The position numbers and the translations under genes are program-made. DNA of 64,000 bases from Helianthus annuus (Eukaryota; Streptophyta; Magnoliopsida; Asterales; Asteraceae). Each line of letters opens with the position of its first letter. Positions within the stretch are counted from its first letter, which is position 1. The stretch lies in assembly GCF_002127325.2 (NCBI RefSeq), contig NC_035443.2, positions 144,226,073 to 144,290,072 on the forward strand, read 5' to 3'. The notes under the pieces are model-generated. The model was not told the origin of the DNA and ran no database searches. It was given only the letters and a program-made list of their open reading frames with translations. This document shows positions 55,896 to 64,000 of the stretch, one piece after another.

Positions 55896-58226
55896 TTACT
55901 TGAACAATTTAGCCCAGGTCTGTTGAACCTTAGGCATTTCAACACAATATTCATTCAATGCTGGAAATTCTTTATCATTTTCCACAAAAACTTTTCCAAT
56001 TTTAACTTCAACTTTCTCATCTTTTACCAAATCAACATGTTTCTTAACAGACCATGTTTGACCTTTTGGTGTTCCTCGTTTGTAAAAATGTGAATCTTTT
56101 TGAGTACTTAGATTTTGAACAACAACTTTTGGTTTCCAAAACTCTTGGGGTTTTGTCATATCAACTGAAGTTTTCCAACTTTGTGTTGTTCTGAATCTGG
56201 GTGTGTGAGAATTCCAGGTCTGTCTTGAATCAAACCTGTTCAGATTTAATTTCCAATTTTGATTCGAAACAAACTTGTGTGTGTTGTACCTCCAAGTTTG
56301 TTTTGAATCAAATCTGGTTGACCTTTGTCTCACATTCTCAGATTTTTGTTTCTCAGCATCAATCTTCGTTTGATCAACATCCACAGGTTTTAGATTTTGA
56401 CACTTGCGTGCAAGATGTCCTTTTTGATCACATTTAAAACATGTTCTCATGGACACATCTTTGACCTGTGGTTGTTGCTTTCTCTTTTGTGCCTCAAACT
56501 CAACATTAGACTGCCTCATTTTGAGTTCTTTCTCTTCAGCTAAACTGTTTCCTTGAACAAAACTCAATTTAGCCTGATAATTTGGCACTTCATTTTTCTT
56601 TCGATTCTGTTTCTTCTTATAACCCAACCCGGCCTTCATGTTCTTCTTTTTGACACCCGGTTTGTTATAAAAAGTTTTGTGACCTTTACCAGCAAACTTC
56701 GATATTTCAGATTTCTCAATTTCAACCATCTTGAAAACTTTGTCAATTTTCTCTGAAATCACATCCTGAATCGGGAATACAACATCTAAGAATAATTTGT
56801 CCGATCCAATCATGGTATAAACCAATCCCTTTGAATCATCATTCAAATTTTTCTTGGATTTTGTGTTTTTCAGATATCCATCATGAAAATTTCCCTCATT
56901 TTCATCTTGTGATTCAGTTTTACCTGTATCAACCGACTCTTCTTTGAAAACACTTTCAACAACCTTACCTACCACCTCTGAATCACTGATATCATCAGAT
57001 TTGGTATAAGTCACATCGATGTTATCAGGTAACTGATCAACCATGTTGATTACTTTTTCCACTTTTTCGCCATCATAGAATGTATAATTATTCTCCAACG
57101 GTGGTGGAACTTGATGGTATTCAGACCCTATTCCCTTTTTGTTCTTTTCAGACTCTTTCTCATCGGGTGTGATGTTGAAAATACGTTCCAGAATATATGA
57201 AGATGAATGATAGCTTTGCAATTTATTGACCAACTTTTCTTTGTCTGCCAATTCTTGTTTAAGCTTAGCAACATCATCAATATATTGGTTTAACACTCTT
57301 TGTTTATCTTCAAACCTAGCTTCAAGAAATTTAGTGTTTCTTTGACAAGCATACAATCTATCATCTAGACTTTTGACTTTACTTTTTAAAGTTTCATATG
57401 CTTCTTTTACAGTTTCATATGACAATTTCATTACATCATATTCTTTTTGCAACTCTTGAATTTTGATGTCTTTTGGAACACAGTCGTTGCAAACAGCTGA
57501 ACACTTTTCTTTTAATAACTTGTTTTCTGTTTCAAGATCATCACATTTTTGTTTCAATTTTTCATTTTCTTGTTTCAAAAACTTTTCAGATTCAATCATT
57601 TCATAACATTTTTCTTTGAAAATTTGTTCTTTTTTAGTAAACTCAATGTCTCCGTTATTAAACTTTTCATCTTTCTCAATACAAGCACTGCACGTTTCCA
57701 TGCATTTCTTGCATTGTTGTTCAGCTTCATTATCAATTTTATCAGAAGTATCAGTTTGAATAATTACCTCAGTGACTAGCACTGTGGTTTCCTCTGCTTT
57801 CTGAATCTGATCTTCTTCAGCCACTTGCATTTTCACTTCAACAACTTCCTCGACTTTCCCTTCAACCTTCTTCACTTCATTCACCATCTTCTCACTCTCA
57901 GTCACAATTTCTTCAACTGTCTTCTTCTTTTTCTTCTCCAGACTAGCAAATATCACCTTTCGAATACCTTCTTCAACCTGCTCTTTGTACCTTGGAATCT
58001 CCCTAAGGCCTTTGCACCAAACACTCACAGTAGGTATTGCCGCAACTAATGCATCAAGATCAACCGTCTTTGGATCAACCGTCGGGTTTCCTTGAGGATC
58101 AACATAGCATTCTTTTTCTTTGCTCCACCTGCCTGCTCGTGTTGCTTCTTTGTAAGCATCATACACATCATCTAATTATAGTCGTGCATGTCTTTCTTCA
58201 CGAGTAAGTGTTACTTCAGTAGTCAT
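55896..58226 (-). pseudogene. Element D gag, long coiled-coil type
   Basis: From ATG 58,226 (MTTEVTLTREERHARL) the frame reads through one TAA at 58,178 and then continues about 756 codons to 55,896. Order: N-terminal DDVYDAYKEATRAGRWSKEK and YVDPQGNPTVDPK; long Lys/Glu-rich coiled coil with many 'EKL-KQK' heptads; central Ser/Asp-rich part; basic GYKKKQNRKKN; knuckle CFKCDQKGHLARKC (about 56,400-56,442); then Trp-containing repeats (RFDSKQTWRYNTHKF, NRFDSRQTWNSHTPRF, RFRTTQSWKTS); C-terminal FPALNEYCVEMPKVQQTW. This layout fits copia gag of the SIRE/Maximus-like kind. The single early stop is the only lesion; otherwise it would be an intact 776-residue protein. Confidence 0.8.
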
Positions 58227-59773
58227 TGCTTTAATCTTCAAACCTTGAATATCTCGAATTACCTTGAATCGAACAAACAACAAGATTAGTTCAATTACTA
58301 ACAATCAACTGAAACAAAATAGTACTCGAACTGGTGAATATTCTTGTGCGGACTGAAGGATGACAGACTGTTTAGACTGAAAGTTGACACACCGTGCGAA
58401 CTGAACTTGATTCGAACTGAGATTCAAATTTTCAAACCGTACGAAGTGCTATGACCTGGATCAAATGCAAATCACCTGACCAAATCTCACGACCTGAGAC
58501 TAAACCACCTTTTGTGAACTAGAATCAAATTCAAACCTTGTGATTTAGCTTTCACTATCGACAACAACAATCAGACTATACACGAGACAGACAAACAATC
58601 AATTGATAAACAAAAATGATTGTGCCACAATTGATAAGGTCAAACTAATCATGATATGACAACAGTGATTGGGCCGCATGACATTTGAAGATTCAATGAT
58701 TGGGCCATTAAACATTCAATACTGACATAACATGGGCTTATAGTACAGCCGACAATTATACATACAACCCTTAATTTTGATTGGACCGAAGTAAAACAAG
58801 CTAAGGAAATGGCCGGCACACTTATTTAATGTCTAACAATTTGTAAATCAATTTTAATAGCTGTTTGGGCCGATATCAACCACGAAACTACAATTGTTAT
58901 TTTTAATTGGGCGGCACACTTGTATATTCACGTGATTGGGCCTTCAAATCTCACCGTTAACAATGATTGGGCTTATAAAAGTTGTAACATGAGCTGACAT
59001 TAACCGGTATATTAATTTTTTTATTGAGCCGACCCACTAACACACATCATTTGGGCTTCTTGTGATTGGACCCTTTTTACACTCACATGAAGATTGGCAG
59101 CTCACAATCAACTTTAGTAGGACCATTCCTTTTGTTGAATGGACGGCACTTTGAATACACTACAAACAAACAAGAACTGACAACATGGGCGGCAATTTAT
59201 GGTTATCGTGATCTGACATATTAGTTGTCCAGACTTTGCCGACAATTATCATTCTGTTATATGCACATTTCAAACGATAGACAGATTCAAACGATCAGGT
59301 CAGTTTCGTTCAAACGGTCACTATTTTTCAAACGGAAGTCATGTTCAAAAGATAGGACAGCGTCAGTTCAAACGGGAACCCAAATTTCAAACGATAGTTC
59401 AAACGGACATCATATTTTCAAATGATAGAACAACTTCAAGCGGTCAGTTCAAACGTAAGCCTCATTTCAAACGATAGTTCAATGTTTCAAACGGCCAGAC
59501 GCTGATTCAAACGAACTTCGGACCTAAAAACTTGAATTTCTCCTAAACGGTTTGGAATTTGAATCTGAAATTTGGTAGGGTTGTAGATCAGATGTTTTCG
59601 CACCACATATCAAAAAATCAACTGATTCGGACCGTAAAAACCTGTTCAATTTGGCAATTTTCAGTAAAGAACGTGAAAAATATGAAATAGATGAAGAAGT
59701 AGATGAAATCTGGATCTGAATCTGATGAAATCCTGTGCGAAATCGTGTGAAAGATCAGTGCAATCGAGCTCCT
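58227..59773 (-). other. Element D leader with reiterated motifs
   Basis: Untranslated region between primer site and gag. 58,620-59,080 repeats GATTGGGCC/GATTGGGC about ten times at irregular 30-60-bp spacing. 59,260-59,520 repeats TTCAAACG(G/A) about fifteen times. Both sets are short direct motifs in an otherwise unstructured leader. Confidence 0.75.
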
Positions 59774-59787
59774 GCTCTGATACAACT
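59774..59787 (-). promoter_or_regulatory. Primer-binding site, initiator-Met type (element D)
   Basis: Minus strand AGTTGTATCAGAGC against the LTR end CCAACA; TGGTATCAGAGC with one mismatch. Confidence 0.75.
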
Positions 59788-60174
59788 TGTTGGACCGGTT
59801 TTGAATCCGAAACGATTGCGAAACGTACGTATAACGTGCGGAATCCGTACACGAACGCGACCTAACACACGTGATGTAATATAAACGTGATTCTATATAA
59901 AATCTGAAATCGTACAATACCTTGAATCACTCTCTCTCTAGATTGTCTCTCTAGATCTAGAAAGCTCTCAATGACAAATGTGACAAAAGTTGTAAACTAA
60001 ACATAAAGCTCCCTATTTATAGTCAAAGGCATTTAATGAGATTTCTCATTATTACAATTATGCCACCTTGCCTTTTGTCTAGTTATCACTAATTATAACA
60101 ATATTAATCTCGCTTTCTTCTGTTTCTCGCTACGGCTCGGATTGACGAAGGCTATAGACATGAATGTACAAACA
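59788..60174 (-). repeat. Element D 5' LTR
   Basis: 387 bp; two differences from 53,323-53,709 (in the CTCT tract and in the terminal GTACAAACA). TATA-like CTATAAATAG lies on the minus strand at about 60,013-60,022. Confidence 0.93.
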
Positions 60175-60179
60175 AGGAT

Positions 60180-60981
60180 CAAGGTATTAGGGTCTGAATC
60201 ACAGTTCATTACCCCATTCTAGACAGTGAGTTGCAGACTTCGACTGTCTCTTAGTCCCAGAGGACATTAATTTATTACCTGTAGGCACTTCATCCCCAAG
60301 GGATGGTTATTTATTTTCAGGGAATTTTTAAATTAACCTGATTTTAAAGATGGCCTATGTGATTTATACTGCATCACAATTTGCCCATAATGCTAACATA
60401 TCCACAAATGTTAACAAAGTTTTGGAATCTTTTAGACAGGTTCTACCATCTTGGCCATGTCTACAATGACACGTGGCTAGGTTTTACCCCTAAGATTCCC
60501 TTAATTTTAAACGCAGATCAATCCTAAGTTGAGACATTAATTATGGATCTGAATCTAATTATGGAGGTACCATCTTGGCCTTGTCTTAAAATGACACATG
60601 GCTAGGTCTTGTCCCTTTTTAGATTTTGCCATTCTAATAGAAATGGTAGATCTTCTTTATTAGGAATGTTATTTTCATTTTACTTTTTATTTTAAGTTTA
60701 TGCATGTACTTATTAATAATAAACAATCATGAAAATTTAAATTCAATCATTCCATTAATAATGATTTAAACAGTACAACATTTGCCCTAAACGGGACTTC
60801 TACAAAATAACATGCCTACACAGGGGCGAAAAATAAACAACAAACCCACGCAGGGGTTAACTAAAAGACATGCCCACGCAGGGGCAGAATACTGAAAGAC
60901 AAGCCCACGCAGGGGCTGAGTACAGGAACAACAAGTCCACGCAGGGACTGATTACAACTAAACAAATAAATAACAAGGTCT
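60180..60981 (-). other. Element C spacer between accessory ORF and gag
   Basis: Non-coding. 60,818-60,950 has five ~33-bp units with CCCACGCAGGGGC. Two copies of TACCATCTTGGCC-TGTCT-AATGACAC-TGGCTAGGT lie at about 60,446 and 60,567. Confidence 0.7.
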
Positions 60982-62211
60982 TTAATGACCCCTTCTCTTG
61001 GACTTCCCCTTGAGCAAGTCTGACAGACCTTTGAAGAAGCCTCGGTTGCTTTCGCGGTCTTCACGGACCACTTTTTCGACTCGGTTCAGCCGGTCGAGAA
61101 CCTCCTGCTGGCGCTCCGGCGGGATTAGCTGTGGCTGCGGCGGCTGGTACAGAGGTTGAGGAGGTGGTGGACGCTGGTACCCATAAGTTGGGTAACCAGT
61201 GGTCCAAAGACCACCATTAGGTCCCTCTGGGTGACGTGCGTTGTAGTCCCATGCCTCCTGGTATGGGTCCACATTTGCATAGTCGAACTGGGTATGAGCT
61301 GGCTGCTCAAAAGGGTTGTACGCCGCTGAGCCGGTGTAAGCAGGTATTGGGTTGTCAAAACCCAATGGAGGTGCCATAGGCACTGAGTTGACCTCTGGAA
61401 TGGGGTTTGATGGACCCCCCATTTGCGGTTCTTCTTCTTCTTCCTGGAGTGGCGGATAATGACTGCCACTCGATGGTTGGGGAGTGCTGATGCGGACTCC
61501 CCCTCGCACGGACATCCGTGCGTTTGACCTTCTCCGCCTCGGTGGCTCCGGAGGCGGTTGTTGCTCCACTGGTGGTGGTGGTGGCGGAGTGACTGCCACG
61601 AAACGAGAACCCTGAGAAGGATCCTGTTGCTGTTGCTGCTGCTGCTGATAAGGAGACGAGTGGTGAGAGGCAGTAAAATACCAGTCAATGTTCCGGAATC
61701 TCTCCTCGTAGCTGTCCGGACCGCGATAAGGCGATCCGTGAAAAGATGACCCATCGGATATTTCGATGGGGTGGTTTGGTGTTCCGGATGCTGGCTCCAC
61801 GGGGTCCATGTCTTCATCCATATTGTCAACATGGTCTCCTGAGAAATGATCCTCAGGTCCTAGTGGGTTGAATCCCACGGGTTCTGGAAAGATGTTGGCC
61901 GGGTTGAACCGGCTTTGGAAGAGTGGGGTTGGGTCGTCATATGAATGGTGAGAATTGGACCTTTGCAATGGTATGAAAGAGGGTGGTTGATTATTGGGCT
62001 CATTCTCTGATTGGGGCCCAAAGGAATGTAAGTATGAAGGTGAGGAGCTGAGGGAGACCGATCGCCTCCCCGGCTCAACATAGAGCCTCCATGGCTCTTG
62101 TGGGCTCGTACTCATCGTGATGGAAGGTGTTCGCCGGTGTGAGGGCCCGGCTTCATGATCGTGGCTCGTGAAAGGAGCCTTTCCCCGTCCGCGTCTCATT
62201 CGTGGTGGCAT
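60982..62211 (-). CDS. Element C accessory ORF, proline-rich with coiled-coil end
   Basis: 409 residues from MPPRMRRGRGKAPF (62,211). Basic start, Ser/Pro-rich body, acidic DNMDEDMDPVEP, a Gln run followed by DPSQGSRF, Pro-rich stretches including TPPPPPPVEQQPPPEPP, a basic RRRRSNARMSVRGGVR, Tyr/Pro-rich YPTYGYQRPPPPQPLYQPP, then PERQQEVLDRLNRVEKVVRE (coiled coil) and a basic end KGKSKRRGH. No enzyme motif. It lies between primer site and gag and is uninterrupted although pol is broken. Element E has a comparable unit in the same place. An RNA-binding or gag-accessory role is inference only. Confidence 0.75.
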   Translation of the reverse strand: MPPRMRRGRGKAPFTSHDHEAGPSHRRTPSITMSTSPQEPWRLYVEPGRRSVSLSSSPSYLHSFGPQSENEPNNQPPSFIPLQRSNSHHSYDDPTPLFQSRFNPANIFPEPVGFNPLGPEDHFSGDHVDNMDEDMDPVEPASGTPNHPIEISDGSSFHGSPYRGPDSYEERFRNIDWYFTASHHSSPYQQQQQQQQDPSQGSRFVAVTPPPPPPVEQQPPPEPPRRRRSNARMSVRGGVRISTPQPSSGSHYPPLQEEEEEPQMGGPSNPIPEVNSVPMAPPLGFDNPIPAYTGSAAYNPFEQPAHTQFDYANVDPYQEAWDYNARHPEGPNGGLWTTGYPTYGYQRPPPPQPLYQPPQPQLIPPERQQEVLDRLNRVEKVVREDRESNRGFFKGLSDLLKGKSKRRGH

Positions 62212-62394
62212 GATTAAACCTGTCAACAAAATGATACAACAACATATATATATAAAATAAAATAAAGACAAAAATGAAATAAAACAAAGCAGAGTTTGTC
62301 CTATGTTCTTTGTCTAGACTCGGAACTCGAGGAATGTGCATTTATTTGACTGAGATTAAACACAAAAGGCTAGTGTTTAATTCACTCAGCGTTG

Positions 62395-62406
62395 GCTCTG
62401 ATACCA
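62395..62406 (-). promoter_or_regulatory. Primer-binding site, initiator-Met type (element C)
   Basis: Minus strand TGGTATCAGAGC, three bases inside the 5' LTR. Confidence 0.88.
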
Positions 62407-62409
62407 ACC

Positions 62410-64000
62410 TGTCACACCCCTATTTTCCACGTGTCACCGGTGGGCCCGGTGGGGGTTCCGTGACGTAGTTGATATCGTCATAGTCAAACATACATAATAT
62501 AAATCCAAGTATCACAAAATAGTCGAAATAGATCCACAGGCGGATCCAAACAAAAAGGAAACTTTATTTCAACAGACTTCATGCATCCTAAGCTTGCGAG
62601 ACTTCTACGGATGCTAAGGAGTGGCCAGCCTATTACGCGTAGTACCTGCAATTAGCCTTTTTGGAAAATACGTCAGTTTACACTGGTAAATACAATTTAA
62701 CTGACTCATTCTAAAAATGTTTAAAATTGATTTAAATACCCGTGGCACAAAACTTTTTATAACTTGGGATAATTATTTGCTTAATAATCTTGTAAAAGAA
62801 TTACATGTCTGTTATGCGTTCAGTTGCCCGGGTCGTGCCGGGTTAAGGATTAATAGACACACCACTTAATATAATTCCGTCGCGAGACTTCTCTCGACCG
62901 ACGATTATACTTATTGAAATGCACTACGGGTGTATGCCTACACCCGTGTGCTAAGGTCGTGGCCATTCTTTGAATGATGCCAAGGATATCCGGGACATGG
63001 TCATTAAACCCCCAAAGGCGTTAAACAAACAAAACAGCATTTTTAAACGGGTTAATTTGACAACACTTAGCCACCGACTGGTTAAGGTCAATTCCCCGAC
63101 CAAGCGGTATTTTATATACCGTACCCCAAGCCCGTATAGGGAAAATAAGTTAAAAGTATTTACCTGAGCAAAGTATAAATCAAAAATAACGAGTGCACGT
63201 AGCTTTTACTGGGCTCCTAGATCTGGAAATTAAGGTTTTAATAACCTATTAGAATTCTAACGGGTCTTAAGCTTAGACCGGTTAGTTTTATATAAAGATT
63301 ACGGTTTTAAACGTATGATAAGGCGAAGACTGTATTAGAATGTGGTTTGACCCAACAAGCTTGTGTGCTTGTTTAATACGGGTAACATAATCACATTCTG
63401 GATTTTGAGACCGAGAAGATATGGTTTGACCCGTTTCGGCTAAAATGGGTAAACTAGTTACATAAGCCGATCCGAACGCGTAAAGTGCGTAACGAGTAAC
63501 CATAAGAGTTATATACATGTTTCTGAAGTTAATATGCCTAAAATATGTTGTGATATCAGAATGATACCTTCCATTATGCCCCAAATGGTTTTAAACCAAA
63601 ACTATGCCTCATAAGGGCATTTTGGTCATTTTAAAGGGTGTAAAAGAGTTTAAATATTAATCTGAGTTACAGGTCTGAATAAATCAGTAAGTATACTCAT
63701 TTTATCATGTTATATCAGTAGGATATCAATTATATGTGAAATTTATAACTTATAACCATTCTATGCTCCGTAGGGGCATTTTGGTAATTTCACATAGGCC
63801 TAAAGGGTCAAAACTGGAAATCTGAATTAATTTATTTCTGTACTGTTTAAAATATAAAGTTTACTAATTACATCAGTAAGTTCAACCCCTTATGCTTAAC
63901 AAGGTTCTAGTGCATACTTATGTGCTAAAAACGCTTAAAAAGGCGATTTGGAGCCATTTCCGGGTTTTCTGTAAAAAGCTGATATTTTTAATATTCCAGC
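62410..64000 (-). repeat. Element C 5' LTR (continues past the window)
   Basis: Same as 44,892 onward, without the ~51-bp block after CATAATATAAAT. About 20 substitutions in 1.55 kb by hand count. Confidence 0.93.

Larger units (their letters stand above)
53323..60174 (-). mobile_element. Element D: young copia-type element with gag only
   Basis: Two 387-bp LTRs (53,323-53,709 and 59,788-60,174) differ at only two positions by my count. Target duplication AGGAT lies at 53,318-53,322 and 60,175-60,179. The Met-type primer site abuts the right LTR and a polypurine tract abuts the left, so orientation is minus. The internal region has one long gag frame (58,226-55,896) and 2.2 kb of non-coding DNA where pol should be. 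Short LTRs in the TGTT...AACA style and the gag type support Ty1/copia. It is a 'gag-only' (TR-GAG-like) non-autonomous element inserted into C. Confidence 0.93.
44892..64000 (-). mobile_element. Element C: minus-strand chromovirus, right end cut by the window
   Basis: 3' LTR 44,892-48,477, PPT at 48,478, pol-gag reading leftward from 53,096 to 48,514, accessory ORF 62,211-60,982, Met-type primer site at 62,395, and a 5' LTR from 62,410 past the window end. The two LTRs share about 98-99% identity by eye over the visible 1.6 kb, apart from one ~51-bp length difference. Pol carries three stops and three frame changes, so it is inactive though fairly young. Element D is inserted at 53,323. Confidence 0.92.

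Noticed and set aside
59260..59520. CRISPR-like short repeats (TTCAAACG)
   Set aside because: Unit only 8 bp, spacers variable, no cas genes, plant DNA.
61125..61832. 235-codon minus-strand frame and 61,558-61,749 plus-strand frame
   Set aside because: Out-of-frame shadows of the proline/glutamine-rich accessory ORF of element C.

Overview
This window is plant nuclear DNA made almost entirely of transposable elements. I see no intact cellular gene, no rRNA or tRNA gene and no CRISPR array. The evidence for a plant is chromovirus-type Ty3/gypsy gag-pol with a C-terminal chromodomain-like tail, primer-binding sites (PBS) matching plant initiator-Met and Asp tRNAs, a copia-type gag with a CCHC knuckle, hAT- and Mutator-like non-autonomous DNA elements, and long (TA)n arrays. 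The repeat types remind me of composite-family (Asteraceae) genomes. That is an impression from memory and was not tested.

Layout. 1-10,797: old, mostly non-coding DNA with a copia protease remnant, a hAT MITE (8-bp target duplication), a TIR element carrying a minisatellite, a Mutator-like element with ~109-bp inverted repeats and a captured exon-like piece, and two degenerate minisatellites. 10,798-18,016 (element A) and 20,126-28,237 (element A'): two minus-strand copies of one non-autonomous LTR retrotransposon family. Both have 5-bp target duplications, a tRNA-Asp PBS, Tat/Athila-style polypurine tracts, no pol, and the same two small ORFs. A' has lost about 0.7 kb at its 3' LTR/PPT junction and carries two MITEs in TA arrays. 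A' sits inside an older LTR-like sequence that ends at 29,275. 29,276-32,015: non-coding DNA with a ~667-bp tandem duplication and an unrecognised ORF fragment.

32,016-64,000 is a nest of LTR retrotransposons. A plus-strand chromovirus (element E) is decayed by stop codons and has an intron-like interruption in gag. It is cut at 39,967 by a minus-strand gypsy LTR (element B). B is cut at 44,891 by a larger minus-strand chromovirus (element C, 3.6-kb LTRs), which runs off the right edge. C is itself interrupted at 53,323-60,174 by a young, pol-less copia-type element (D).

How the parts relate. A/A' and D keep the signals acted on in trans (PBS, PPT, LTR promoter) plus gag-like proteins, but lack protease, reverse transcriptase and integrase, so they must borrow enzymes. 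E and C encode those enzymes but are broken here, and they use a different primer tRNA from A/A', so they are not the obvious helper for A/A'. The most interesting system is the A/A' family. One small ORF shows about two dozen nucleotide differences between copies and no amino-acid change over 44 codons. A 140-nt block of the other ORF is conserved at the nucleotide level. GC-rich interrupted palindromes (CACG-N4-CGTG) recur in the same layout through both copies, including just upstream of the predicted LTR TATA box.
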